Shown piece by piece: positions 9,759 to 21,299 of a DNA stretch of 64,000 bases; position 1 is the stretch's first letter; each line of letters starts with the position of its first letter. The DNA is from Plasmodium relictum (Eukaryota; Apicomplexa; Aconoidasida; Haemosporida; Plasmodiidae). Where the stretch lies: contig NC_041692.1 of NCBI RefSeq assembly GCF_900005765.1, forward strand, positions 1,860,001-1,924,000. The letters are read 5' to 3'. The translations under genes and the position numbers were made by a program. The notes under the pieces were generated by a model. It ran no database searches, was not told the origin of the DNA, and saw nothing but the letters and a program-made list of their open reading frames with translations.

Positions 9759-12278
9759 TTAGTCTAATGGAAAACTGTACATTTTTTTAAAATTTATAAA
9801 ATCATCTTTATTATTTTCATTAATATCTATCTTCATTAAGTTGAGGTTATTTTCATTTTTATTTACATTAGTTACTCCATTATTATTTCTATTATTACAA
9901 CTGTTATAATTTATGTTTTCATGGATTGTCTTGTCATAACTTATAATTATCTACATCACTTTTTATTTTCTCATTTAAATTATTTGACTCATAATTAGTT
10001 ATTAAATAATCTATAAACTTGGTGAAATTTAATTTTCTTTTTTTCGAATTTTTTAAAATATTAAAATTTTTATCCTTTCTATATCCAGGAAAATATTGCA
10101 AAACATCATTTTTTTTTTTTTTTCTTTTGTTTGCTTTGTTTTTTTTAGTTGTATCTTTTTCATTTTTATTATATTCACTTTTATTTACTGTTCCATTATA
10201 TTTATTACATATATTTACATTTGTTATTTTTTTTTTCAATATGTCATTTTCATTATATTTTTTTTCAAACATTTTTTTAGAAAAATCACTTTTTTTGTTA
10301 ATAGATTCATTTTTCAATTTTCTTTCTTCATATACTTCTTTAAATAATTGTATAAATTTATATGTATTCTTAAAACATTTTTTTTTTCCTCTTTTTTTTT
10401 TTCTTTTTTTATTTATGTCAAGTATGCAGTACCTGAAATATTTTTTTTTTTCAAATGAATTAAAAAGTAAGGAGCTTTCTATTTCTTCTAATGGATTCTT
10501 TAAATTATGTAAAAATTTATCCGTATCAAAATTACAACTGTTTTTTTCCAAGTTGTTACAAATTGGATTATTGGAAGATAACTTATCAAAATGATTATAG
10601 CTAGAAATTTCAAATTGTTTATTTTCAAGGAATATTGTTAATTCCTTTGGTTGTTTCCAATGGCAATTATTTAGTAAAAACCTGTTTTTTTTTGTTTTAT
10701 TAGATGATTCCTTTTTTTTATCATTTTTGCTTTGTACTTCACTCAACATTGATGTATATATATTTTTTTTTTTTATTTCTTTTAATATCTTATTTAAGTC
10801 GAAATATTTTTTCTCATAATATCCGTTATGTTTTCCAATTTTTTTAAATTCTTTTTTCATATTAATATCGTTAATACTTATTCCTTTGTTGATAATATCA
10901 TTTATTTCATTTTTGTTGCATATTTCAATTACTTGTTTCTTTTGATATTCTTCTTGAATATGTTGATGATTATTTATTTTTTTTTTTTTATCATTTTCTT
11001 CATTTTTTAATTTTTCATATTCATTATCATTATTATCTTCGTCTTTTTCCTGCTTTTCTTCTTTTTCATTCTCTTTTTTTACTTGTTCTTTTTTCTTATC
11101 TTGATTCAAGTCTTCATTTTCTTTATAATCTTCATCTTGTGTTTTTTTTTTTCTTTCATCTTTTTCATATTCCATTTCATTTTCTTTAATTTCTTTTTTT
11201 TTTTTTAAATATATGTCAAAATGATGCTCATTCAATTTATCCTTTTTACTTACGTTAATATACATATTATAATTACTTGATTTTTCTTTATATTCCACGT
11301 TTTTTATCTGATTATGCAGAGAATCAGTATTTGCATGTTTACTACTTAAAAAATTATTTGAAAATTTATGATTTTTGCTTTTAGTTACAATTAAATTTAA
11401 AAAAAATTGTGTTAAATTTGGTGATATTTCGCTTTTTAGAATTGATGACAGTGCTTTTTCATTAGGAATAAATTTCTGAAGGGAAGTACACGAATTAATT
11501 TGGTAATCATCAGAGTTATTTACATTTAATACATTGTTTCTTAATATATTAGAGGAAATCTTATTATTATTATTATTATTACCATTATTATCATCCTTAT
11601 CACTGTTATTATTATTATTACTACCATTATTATCATCCTTATCACTGTTATTATTATTATTACTACCATTATTATCATCCTTATTATTGTTATTATTATT
11701 ATTATTATTACCATTATTATTATCCTTATCACTGTTATTATTATTACTATCATTATTATCATCCTTATCACTGTTATTATTATTATTATTACCATTATTA
11801 TCATCCTTATCACTGTTATTATTATTATTATTATTACCATTATTATCATCCTTATCACTGTTATTATTATTATCACCATCATCCTTATCATTATTATTAC
11901 TATTTTTATCGTCATCATCCCTATCACTATTATTTTTATTACTAATACTATTACAATCATTTATATTATTGCTACTGCTATTATTGTCATTATTGTTATT
12001 TTTTTTGTATTCTTGTTTTAAAGAACTGGGAATTAATTTTTTATTATCATCTTTAGCATAACTGCTTTTTAAAAGTAATATTTTGTTGTCAACAATATGA
12101 GTAATAGGATATTTTTCAGCATCTTGATCAATTCTCAATTTTTTTTCCTTCTTTACTTTTTCATTTTTTACATTTAATTCACCAAAAATATTTAGTTTTG
12201 TATTATCATTATCTTTTAAGCTATCACCTTTTCCTTTTTGGTATACACCATTTTCTATATTATCTTTTCCATTTTTTC
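9759..12278 (-). CDS. Asn/Asp/Lys-rich protein, 3' part of a gene; apparent frameshift near its end
   Basis: A long minus-strand frame is open from about 12379 down to a TGA at 9934-9936. It has no ATG near its 5' end, but a good acceptor (CTGCAATTTCAG) places the exon start at 12278. This exon needs one base from an upstream donor. It opens with a Gly/Lys/Asn/Asp stretch and a more ordered segment (KYPITHIVDNKILLL). A tandem Asn/Asp repeat follows (11565-11900), then charged Lys/Glu-rich sequence and a last part with several basic nuclear-signal-like blocks. After the TGA, another frame is open for 59 more codons of matching composition to TAA at 9759-9761, with the switch confined to 9934-9950 (one extra base). 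No recognised domain. Only 240 bp separate this exon from the stop of the upstream Asn-rich frame, so it may be that gene's final exon. All AGT codons near the end of that frame would supply an A|GT donor in the correct phase. Confidence 0.65.
11565..11900 (-). repeat. In-frame tandem Asn/Asp repeat
   Basis: Seven or more imperfect copies of a unit of about 13-15 residues lie within the coding frame, reading roughly Ser-Asp-Lys-Asp-Asp-Asn-Asn-Gly-(Asn)n. Copy length varies through the Asn run. On the + strand it appears as (TTA)n interrupted by ATCATCCTTATCACTG. This is slippage-prone coding repeat, likely to vary between isolates. Confidence 0.85.
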
Positions 12279-12517
12279 CTGAAATTGCAGAATTATAAAG
12301 TAAAAATTAAGAAATAAAATGACAATAAATATGAAAAAAAGAGAAAATGAGGATTATAAAATATTTAATATTTTTAAATATTTATTCTTTATATATACTA
12401 TTCTTCTATGTATTCATATTAAATGTATTTAAATATATTTTACTATTACAAGAAAATTTTTTTTTTTTTTTTTTATAAAAATATTAATAATATCATTTAT
12501 ATTTAAATTATTATATA
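12279..12517 (-). other. Probable intron or very short spacer between two Asn-rich frames
   Basis: The segment has a poly-T acceptor-like end at 12279-12280, is stop-rich in all minus frames and carries an A-tract of 20 bases. It is too short for a usual Plasmodium promoter plus 5' UTR. I found no ATG-led exon in it that could begin the downstream frame. It is therefore more likely part of an intron than an intergenic region. Confidence 0.45.
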
Positions 12518-15500
12518 TTATATTTTTATGCATTCATTCATATGTAAAGAAATGTTTTCTTTATTCTTATTATGCATATTTGTTGCTTTTAATATATCTT
12601 TATTAATATTAGTACTGTTACTACTACTATTATTATTATTATTATCAATTATACTATTACTATTACTGTTACTATCACTAGTACTGTTATTACTAGTACT
12701 AGTACTACTACTACTACTACTGCTACTACTACTGTTACTATTATTATTTTTATTATCATTATTATTATTATCATCATCATTATTATTATTATTTATACTA
12801 CTACTACTATCATTATTATTATCTTTCCTATTAAATTTGTCCTTTACAGTACTAACATGATCACTATTCTTATTAAGGTTATTAATATTGTCACTAACAA
12901 AATTGATTTTATTAATATTAATATAACTATTGTTACTACTAGTATTAATATAATTATTTATTTTATAATTAATATTATTTTCATTACCGATATTATCTTT
13001 ATTGTTTTCTTCATTATTATTGTTCTTTCCATAGACTATTTTTTCTACTTTTTTTAATTTATATTTATCTACAAATTCATCAAAGTATTTTGAGTAATTT
13101 TTCAGAATCATTTTGTAATCAATTAACTTAAGGATGGAATATAACCCGTATAGGTTTGATCGTTGTGAACAGCAAATTAAACAATAAGAATAGCCACTTT
13201 TTAAATTTAAGCACAAACTAGCATGATTCACGTTTCTACTAATTGTACTCATTCTAATATTGGAACCAAATTCCAATGAAATTTTTACGGCATATTCAAA
13301 GACATCTAATGCATACATATAATGATATAATTCATTTACTCTCATAAATCTTACTTTCCCGTAATCTAAGCCTTGATCTAATAATAACTTTGTTGTTTTT
13401 TCAGCATCTCTATGATGATGTTCACGAATTTCTTTTAAAATTAATTTTCTTCCTATATCACCTAAAGGCCTGTTAAATGAAGGAGTCCATATTTTATTAA
13501 CATTGTACAATATGTTATCACATTGACTAATATGATATTTTTCAAAAACTTCTGCTTTTTTTCTTTCTATTTTATTTGATTCATTAGTACCATATTCCTC
13601 TTTTAATGACTGCTCATAATTTTCTTTTTCAATTTTACTTTTTTTTTCATTAAAATTATTATTATTCATATTACTACAACTATTGTAATAGTTTTTATTT
13701 TTTATTTTTCTTAATAAATAATTATTATTAATACTGTTTACTTTTGCTTGTTCCTTTTCCTCTTCTTCTTTTTTCTTTTTTTCTTGTAAAAAATTAATAT
13801 ATTCTTTTACATATTTAATATTATGATGTATTGCACATTCACATTCAACTGTTGCATCGACACTTTCAATTATTCTACTATTTTTTTTACATAATCTTAA
13901 GTTATTAAATATGTCTTTTACTGAATAAATACAAATAGGAGTTTTTTTAATACGCCTTGATTCAGTTTCTAAATTGAAAACTGTTCCACCTTTTTTTACT
14001 GTACCACCAAAAGTTTTTGCTTTTCTTGCTTTTTTGGGTTTTTTTGAAGAATTTCTATTAGACTGAGTTACCATTTTTTTTTGATCACTTGTATCGTTAT
14101 TATTCGAACTATTAATATCATTACTATTTTTTTTATCGTTATTAATAACATGATTATTACTTAATGTTGAATTACTTGATAGATTACAATCTAAAATGCT
14201 ATTAGATGGTGATACAATACTTTGGTTGCAAACTGTGTTAGAAATTTGATTTCTACTTGTATTTGAATTTTTCTTATTACTTGTACTGAAATTTGATCTA
14301 GTAGAATATTCAAATACTGAATTATTATTAGTAGTAGAAATGCTAACAGAATTTAATAGTAAGTTACTGTTACTAATCGAACGGGTTGGAAGCATAACAT
14401 TATTATTAGGGAGATTGATGATTTTCTCATTAGAATTATTTGGAATATCCTTGTGTACTGTATTATTTATACTAATATCGGAGTTCCTAGAAATATTGTT
14501 TTGCATTTCTTCATTAAATAAATTGCCATTTTTGTTTTTTATATAATTTTTTTTTGCAATATTTTCAAAATTATTTTTATGTAAAATCTTCATTCTATTT
14601 AATATTTCGTTATTATTTATATAATTATTATTTAAAACAGCAATGTTATTACAATTTTCATATATACTATTACTTAAATTATTAATCATAGTATTATTAT
14701 TGTAATAATTATTCGCATGATTTAATACTGAATCATAGTCATAACTATTTGTTAAATTGTTTGGTATATTATTATTGTTATAATTTTTATTTATTTCTGC
14801 ATTAACATTGTATGAATTATATAAATTATTACTTATTAGCATATTAACGTTGCTATTCATATTATTATTTATTTCATTATTATTCATTAAAAAATTGATA
14901 CTGTTTCCAATAATACCATTACCATTGTTATAAAGTAAAATATTTTCATTATTACCATTCATATTTTTTTGTTGTAGCATCATAAAGTTTTTATTTGAAT
15001 AAATATCATTTTTTTCTACTTTAGAATTTCCAATGTTTTCTAAATTATCGTTTATATTCATTTTGTTTTTATACATACCCCTTTCATTATTAATAATCAT
15101 ATTTTTTTCAATTTTATTAATATTATTTATTTGTAAATGATGATTATCAACATTTTTATTCGCATATACAGATTTCTGATTTTCTATATTATATATTTCT
15201 TGATCATTTTGTTTTTCTACATTTCCCAAAGAAAAAGGAGTAACCAAGTTTTGTTTCATTAAATTAGACTTGTAAAATAAGTTAGAATCCTTATTTATAT
15301 TACACTGTTTTATTATTTCATTATTAAAATCAGTCGAGAAATTGCTTTTTTCATTAGTTTTATTATTTTCTATCGTTTCATTCAAAGGATCACCAGCATT
15401 ATAATTAATATTTGAGATAATAGTATTATCAAAAGTAATTTCATCATTTTTTTTATGTTCATTTAATTGCATATTTTCCAAAGTGTTACTTTTCTCATTT

Positions 15501-18142
15501 AATGTAATATATTTTTGAGTATTCTTATTATTTAATAATCCCTGGTTATATAAAAATAGATTTATATCTTCTTTCTTATTCTTTTTTAAAAGATATTCTA
15601 TCCCATTAATTTTTACTTCTTCCTTTTTTGTTATATCCTCTTCAATATTATTCATTTCCTTTTCATCTTTTCTAACTATGTTCTCTTTATAATTATTTAT
15701 AATACTATTTTCATTTTTTTTTTTTTTTTCCTTTTTATTTTCTGTATATTCTTCTATTGTATTCATAGATTCTTCACTTCTCCTCTTTGTATTTTTTTCT
15801 AATTCACATATTTCTTCTTCCCTTTTTTTTTTTTTTGTACGTTCGCATGCATTCATAATTACTTGTGTATTTTCTTTGTATGATTCTTCTTCCATTTTGA
15901 TTTCATTAACTGTTTTTTCTTTATTTTTTTTTTTCTGTACATTATTTTCTATTTCATCAGTGATGTGATGTTCCCTTTCATTTTTTTTTTCTATTATCAC
16001 ACTTTTTTTTCCTTTATTTGCATAATTCGATTTCATGGAAAAGTTATTTTCATATACGTTTGAATTAACGCTGTTTTTATTTTCTAATGTATTGGATTTA
16101 TTTTCCGTATTGTTCTCATGATAATTCATTAAATTGTAATAATCATTCATAGGAAGACTAACAGAATTAGTTAGCATATCTTTATTCAACTCTAAATTTC
16201 TTTCAGAATTATTATAACAATATTTAACAGGGTTGTTAAAGCTCATAAAATTATAAAACTCATTTTCTGCATAAACAGAATTTGAATAATTATTTTCCTC
16301 TTGGTTATTTAGTTTATCTATGCAATCATTTGAATTTATAAAATTTTTTAAAATAGCATCTTTTTTTACTTTTTTTTTATCTTTATCTTTTCCTACATTA
16401 GTAATTCCATTTATAGGAGCACTGTAAGAAGGAGCTTTTTTAGCATCCACCTGATTTTTTAAATTTACATTTTTTGTATTTTTAATACCATTATTATTAT
16501 TATTACTATTGACTATTATATTGTTAGGATAGTTATAATTAACTTTTTGTTTGTTATCTAAACATTTGTTAAAATAATTATCCTTATTAATATAGTTTTC
16601 TATTCTCTTCTGATTAGGAAAAAAAATATTATCAAGACCATTATTACTGCAATTCATATTTTTGGAATAATCATAAATATTTACATTGTCATAATTATTA
16701 TACATTTTATTTATATGATTTGAATAAGTTGGTGCTTTTTGATAGTTATTATTCTCTATGTTCATAGTATTATCATACCTATAAACGCTATTTATATTAG
16801 GTATGATATTATAATTAATACTATTAAAATTGTTATTGTATAAGCATATATCATTTACATAATTATTGGTTAATATTTTATTATAAGAATTCATATTATT
16901 TATATAATGTTCATTTTCAATTTTATTAGTTTCTTTATTATTATTTTTTGAATTATTAAAGCTATATGTATCATTAAATTTTATATTACAGTTGTTTAAT
17001 ATGTTTCCATTATTTTCTCCATTCATATTATCTATAGTTTTTTTAATACTTATATTTTTCATTTCGCAATTATTGTATTCTTTATGAAACATGTTTTTAT
17101 CAATAGGAAAATGATTTATATAAAAGTCTCCACTTTGCTGTAGATTTGAATAATTCATTTTATTATCATTCATTATACTATAACTTATATTATTGAATTC
17201 TTTATTTGCATTTATATGTTTTGCTAAGTTAATATTATTGTCAATAATGTTTTTTTGAATATTTAAATTATTTATACTAGTGTTATTACCCATACTATAA
17301 GTAGAAACATCATTTAAAATAACATTATTTAAAAAGAAGTTATTAGAAAAATTACTTTGCATAATATCATTATTTATAACTTCATTATTCACTATCTCGT
17401 TGTTTATAATCCTATTATTAGATATTCCATAGTTAAAAGATTGGTTATTTATAACCCTGTTATTCAAAATTTCTCTGTTTAAAAATTCTCTGTTTACAAT
17501 ACTTTCATTTAAATACTCTCTTCTTAGGATTTCATTGTTTAAAGAATCATTATTTATAACTCCATTTAAATATTCATTATTCATAACTTCTCTATTAAAA
17601 AACTCCCTAGAAGGAATTTCTCTATTTTGAATTTCCCCGCTTAAATTTTTTGTGTTAAAAACTTTTATATTTGAATCATCATTGTTTGAATCTTCTTCAC
17701 TTGAATCATCTTCGTTTGAGTTATCATAATTTGAGTTATCATCATTTGAATCTTCATCTGTATCATTTTCATTAGAGTATTTTTTATTTATATTTTCCTT
17801 TACTATTGTTTCATTATTCGAACTAATTTTATTTGAAAATTTATTTTTTATTGCTTTTTTTGAAATTTTTTTACTTATGATACCTTTATTTAAGATTTCG
17901 TCTTGCAAAATTTCATTATCTGAAAGTATCTTTTTTGAAATCGGTGTTCTAGAAATTGAATTATTTCTCATTTCATCATTAGATACTCCATCATTCGAAA
18001 TTTTATTGTTTAAAACTGTACTGCTTGAAAATTCTTCATTTGATATATTATTTAAATTAAAATCATTTTTGTTATTAGTAATATTTTCTTTATCAGAAAA
18101 TAATATATTAGAATTAATTTCCATATTGCTTAAGTTTTCCAT
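12518..18142 (-). CDS. Large Asn-rich protein with a conserved unrecognised C-terminal module
   Basis: This is a 1,874-codon frame from ATG at 18142 to TAA at 12518. About three quarters is low-complexity Asn/Ser/Lys/Glu sequence. Residues 50-270 hold a degenerate repeat in which short units such as NNEIINNEV recur. Near residue 1410 a basic KKPKKARKAKTFGG patch resembles a nuclear signal or AT-hook-like segment. Residues about 1425-1490 and 1575-1720 are ordered, rich in aromatic, Cys and His residues, and almost free of Asn. Landmarks are GGTVFNLETESRR, ECECAIHH, WTPSFNRPLGDIGRK, EIREHHHRDAEKTTKLLLDQG, YHYMYALDVFEYAVKISLEFG, and SGYSYCLICCSQRSNLYG. The order suggests a folded domain split by a Lys/Glu insert. 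I do not recognise it as AP2, RING, PHD or any other family. A regulatory nuclear role is a guess from the basic patch and the very large upstream region. Poly-Ser/Asn sequence near residues 1805-1850 precedes the stop. Confidence 0.85.
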   Translation of the reverse strand: MENLSNMEINSNILFSDKENITNNKNDFNLNNISNEEFSSSTVLNNKISNDGVSNDEMRNNSISRTPISKKILSDNEILQDEILNKGIISKKISKKAIKNKFSNKISSNNETIVKENINKKYSNENDTDEDSNDDNSNYDNSNEDDSSEEDSNNDDSNIKVFNTKNLSGEIQNREIPSREFFNREVMNNEYLNGVINNDSLNNEILRREYLNESIVNREFLNREILNNRVINNQSFNYGISNNRIINNEIVNNEVINNDIMQSNFSNNFFLNNVILNDVSTYSMGNNTSINNLNIQKNIIDNNINLAKHINANKEFNNISYSIMNDNKMNYSNLQQSGDFYINHFPIDKNMFHKEYNNCEMKNISIKKTIDNMNGENNGNILNNCNIKFNDTYSFNNSKNNNKETNKIENEHYINNMNSYNKILTNNYVNDICLYNNNFNSINYNIIPNINSVYRYDNTMNIENNNYQKAPTYSNHINKMYNNYDNVNIYDYSKNMNCSNNGLDNIFFPNQKRIENYINKDNYFNKCLDNKQKVNYNYPNNIIVNSNNNNNGIKNTKNVNLKNQVDAKKAPSYSAPINGITNVGKDKDKKKVKKDAILKNFINSNDCIDKLNNQEENNYSNSVYAENEFYNFMSFNNPVKYCYNNSERNLELNKDMLTNSVSLPMNDYYNLMNYHENNTENKSNTLENKNSVNSNVYENNFSMKSNYANKGKKSVIIEKKNEREHHITDEIENNVQKKKNKEKTVNEIKMEEESYKENTQVIMNACERTKKKKREEEICELEKNTKRRSEESMNTIEEYTENKKEKKKKNENSIINNYKENIVRKDEKEMNNIEEDITKKEEVKINGIEYLLKKNKKEDINLFLYNQGLLNNKNTQKYITLNEKSNTLENMQLNEHKKNDEITFDNTIISNINYNAGDPLNETIENNKTNEKSNFSTDFNNEIIKQCNINKDSNLFYKSNLMKQNLVTPFSLGNVEKQNDQEIYNIENQKSVYANKNVDNHHLQINNINKIEKNMIINNERGMYKNKMNINDNLENIGNSKVEKNDIYSNKNFMMLQQKNMNGNNENILLYNNGNGIIGNSINFLMNNNEINNNMNSNVNMLISNNLYNSYNVNAEINKNYNNNNIPNNLTNSYDYDSVLNHANNYYNNNTMINNLSNSIYENCNNIAVLNNNYINNNEILNRMKILHKNNFENIAKKNYIKNKNGNLFNEEMQNNISRNSDISINNTVHKDIPNNSNEKIINLPNNNVMLPTRSISNSNLLLNSVSISTTNNNSVFEYSTRSNFSTSNKKNSNTSRNQISNTVCNQSIVSPSNSILDCNLSSNSTLSNNHVINNDKKNSNDINSSNNNDTSDQKKMVTQSNRNSSKKPKKARKAKTFGGTVKKGGTVFNLETESRRIKKTPICIYSVKDIFNNLRLCKKNSRIIESVDATVECECAIHHNIKYVKEYINFLQEKKKKEEEEKEQAKVNSINNNYLLRKIKNKNYYNSCSNMNNNNFNEKKSKIEKENYEQSLKEEYGTNESNKIERKKAEVFEKYHISQCDNILYNVNKIWTPSFNRPLGDIGRKLILKEIREHHHRDAEKTTKLLLDQGLDYGKVRFMRVNELYHYMYALDVFEYAVKISLEFGSNIRMSTISRNVNHASLCLNLKSGYSYCLICCSQRSNLYGLYSILKLIDYKMILKNYSKYFDEFVDKYKLKKVEKIVYGKNNNNEENNKDNIGNENNINYKINNYINTSSNNSYININKINFVSDNINNLNKNSDHVSTVKDKFNRKDNNNDSSSSINNNNNDDDNNNNDNKNNNSNSSSSSSSSSSTSTSNNSTSDSNSNSNSIIDNNNNNSSSNSTNINKDILKATNMHNKNKENISLHMNECIKI
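12610..12830 (-). repeat. Ser/Asn trinucleotide-repeat coding tract
   Basis: Runs of AGT and AAT codons encode poly-Ser and poly-Asn in the last 100 residues of the large frame. Every AGT codon places an A|GT potential donor in the phase needed to join the exon starting at 12278. Confidence 0.7.
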
Positions 18143-18486
18143 ATTTAAAAATTATATGAAGAACAAGAAAAAAAAAAATAAAATAAGAATGAATAAAAAA
18201 TAAAAATAAAAACTTTAGATTAAAAGTGATAGAAAAAGTTTTAAACTAAAAAAAAAATGTAAATAACAATTATTTTTAATTAAAATGTCAATTTAATTTT
18301 TCTATTAAACTTATTTATAAATATATTGACTCTTCAAAAATTACATTAAAAAAAAAAAAAAAGGATAAAATAAAAATATGATATGTAAATATTGAAATTA
18401 GACAACAAATTTAAAAGATATTTAGACATAATATGTTGTATCATTATAATAATGTTTCAAAATTTAAAAATATATAAATATTTTTT

Positions 18487-18518
<32 letters not shown>

Positions 18519-19134
18519 CTTTTCCGAATTCCCAATAATTTTAATTTAAAAAAATAATAAATAAAAAGTAATACAGCAAAAAATAAATATGAATTAAGTT
18601 ATAGAAATTACCATATTTTCATCTTTAGAATTCATAACTAATATTCTCAAAAGTTAATATATATTTATTCTTTTTTTATATAGACAGATAAAAAAAAAAA
18701 AATAAATATTAATATGATAATTTTACTAATTTATATATACAAATTTTAAGATATAATAAAAGTTAAAAAATATGAAAACAATATATTAAAATAATATGTA
18801 TATAAAAAAATATAAAATTTTCTTAAGAACAAATTAAAAAATTTTTTAGATAATCTAAATATAAAAAATATATTAGAAAAACTTGAAGTATAAAATATAT
18901 ATATATATATATAATATTAAAAAAAAAAGAAAATAATAATAATATAAAAACTTCCTATTTTGTATACTATAAATCTAATTAAATTTACATAACAAACAAT
19001 TATTTTACTGTTTGAAATACTTATCTATTTTGTTTAATATATAATAATATGTTATATGAAAATTTGTTCATTATTTTCCAATATTTTTTTTTTTTTTAAA
19101 CAATTTATATATATTTATTCTATTGTATAACTTG

Positions 19135-19137
<3 letters not shown>

Positions 19138-19170
<33 letters not shown>
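19138..19170. repeat. (TA)n microsatellite
   Basis: About 16 uninterrupted TA units. A similar (TA)n run lies at 22059-22084. Confidence 0.9.
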
Positions 19171-19173
<3 letters not shown>

Positions 19174-20103
19174 CTAGCTAGTTATTTAGTAATTTATTTA
19201 TATAAATAAACGGCACTATTTATAGCCATATGATGCATAAAAGTATTTTTCAATTAAAATAAGGAATTATATAAAATAAAATATAGATTCCTATAAATAA
19301 TAATTTAAAAAAAAAGCTAAATAGTTATGTGTAACATTCAGCCATTTATTTTATAATATGAAATGATTTTCTTTAGCTATATATTATATACTAATTAAAA
19401 AATGCAAAATCTAAAAGTGATAGAATTAAAAAAAATTTTAAGTTTTGATTTATATATGACAGAATATATTTTTATAAATTTATTCATTAGAAAAAAAAAA
19501 TATGCACTTATAAGGTGGCATATATTTACATACATATATATATTTTTACATTATTTTTTTTTTTTTAAAATTAAAAATAAAAATGGAAATAAAAATATAA
19601 AAAATAAATTTACAATCTATTTAAGCTTGTACACTATTTTTTATTAACAAATCAACACACAGTAAAAAAAATTAAAAATAATTAATAAAGAAAAAGAGAA
19701 TGTATTCTCTGAAACTTCTTTTTGTTATATTCTTATTGTGTTTTTAAAAAAAAAAATATAATAATAAATAATTTTTTTTCAAATATATATTATATTTAGA
19801 AAATGTATTTATTCAGATTTATATAAAAATAAATCTTCCTTAAATTAAATAGCTATATATAAAATTACTAATAAAAAAACTAATGCAAATATTTTGATTT
19901 TCTAAAAACAGCTTGATTGTTTTCATAAAAAGAAAAAAAAAGGTGGTTCATAAAACATATAATATATATATATTTATATATTTATTAAAACTCTATTATT
20001 TAAAACATTTATCTAATTATAAACCTACTTTTTTACTTCTTTAATCTAGATTTTTATTACAAAAATATATACTGGTATAAAAAGAATGTAATTATGCAAA
20101 AAC

Positions 20104-20111
20104 TGCATGCA
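20104..20111. promoter_or_regulatory. TGCATGCA palindrome, ApiAP2-type motif
   Basis: A perfect 8-bp palindrome lies in the large divergent spacer. TGCATGCA is a known core recognised by Plasmodium ApiAP2 regulators (AP2-EXP type). In such AT-rich sequence an 8-mer with four G/C bases is uncommon by chance. It is 2.0 kb from the Asn-rich gene start and 3.4 kb from the PPR gene start, which is distant for a direct promoter site. Confidence 0.35.
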
Positions 20112-21250
20112 AAAATACTTAAAAACCAATAGAATAAAAATTGTATGCTTTAATTGATACATTTTTATATTATAGAAATAAATTTCATGAAGATAAAAAT
20201 TACATAAAAATGAAACTATATTAAAAATAAGGTAAAATTATAATATTTCTACATTGATTTCATTTTGTTTTATAAATTTTTTTTTCTTCTTTTTTATCTT
20301 AGACATTAATTAAAATTTCTACATATACTGGAATATATGGAATTTAAAAAATTTTTTTTTTTATGATAATATAAATAAAAAAAAAAAAGATAAAAAAGAA
20401 TTATGTAGGATTATTTCTTATTTTAAAAATCTAATTAATTAATTTTTTTTTTTTTTTATTATTATATAAATTAAAAAAATGAAGTTATTAAAATAAAAGT
20501 AGGAAGCAATAAAAATAAACAAAAAGTGTAATTATGAATATATAAAAAAAAAAAAAATAATAATAAAAATGTATAAGATAGAAAAAAAAAAATTAAAATG
20601 CAAAGAGAATTATTGAGCTAACTAAAATATTAAAATATGCATACTTTTTTTTTTTTTTATCATTAGCTTTTATTTTGTATTCTTAATAGGTTATATTAGA
20701 AAATGTATTTTTCATATACATAAAATGACAAATTCAATTTAATTTCAAAAATATAAATTTTTTAAATTAGCATGTGTATGCTTTAAAGACTTAATTATGC
20801 TTTTAAAAATGTAAGAATACAGAAAAAAAAAAATATTAAAAAACTTTTACTTATTTTTATTCATTTAAAAGATAAGTATTCTCCATTTTTTTTTTTTTTT
20901 TTCATAAAATATAAGCATAAAAAAAAAAATTTTAATTTTATTTTTGCTTTCATTTCCTCAAAAAAATTAAAAGATTAAAAATATATTAAAAAAATGTGCA
21001 CGATGTGTTATATTGTGTATCTTCTAAAAATGGCTCTATTGGCATTTCACCTAGTTTTTTGCACTTCTTTTATTTAATATATGTGTATATGTGCATATGC
21101 ATTATATACTATAATTAATACATTATTTAATTTTTTTTTTTTTTTTTTATAATATAAAATAGATAAATAATCGACATATACATTTTTTTCTCTTTATATA
21201 ATCTTATATATTTTAAATTTTATAACTGTTTTTCATATATAATATTTTAT

Positions 21251-21299
21251 ATGTACTTCATACACAAGGATATAAAATATACACATGTATGAAGTACAT
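21251..21299. repeat. Perfect inverted repeat, 14-bp arms
   Basis: The arm ATGTACTTCATACA (21251-21264) is matched by its reverse complement TGTATGAAGTACAT at 21286-21299, leaving a 21-base loop. Further GTAC cores follow immediately (TGTGTACTTTGTACA, about 21300-21315, and GTACATGTGTA near 21343). GTAC is the core of the AP2-G motif. The element could be a hairpin in a transcript or a paired protein-binding site. Confidence 0.7.

Noticed and set aside
10019-10594. Phe/Leu-rich + strand frame of 191 codons
   Set aside because: Antisense of a Lys-rich coding region. Poly-Phe arises from poly-Lys codons on the other strand.
11534-12061. Leu/Ser-rich + strand frame
   Set aside because: It is the antisense of the Asn/Asp repeat: TTATTA codons mirror AAT runs. 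It has no coding features of its own.
12136-12138. TTG as start of the downstream Asn-rich frame
   Set aside because: Plasmodium nuclear genes start at ATG. The frame is open further upstream to a good splice acceptor, so an internal TTG start is an artefact.
12528-12860. Leu-rich + strand frame
   Set aside because: Mirror image of the Ser/Asn coding repeat at the end of the large minus-strand gene.
19402-19647. 81-codon + strand frame in the large spacer
   Set aside because: Phe/Lys/Ile/Tyr composition follows A/T tracts. No motif, no splice context, and no contrast with flanking non-coding sequence.
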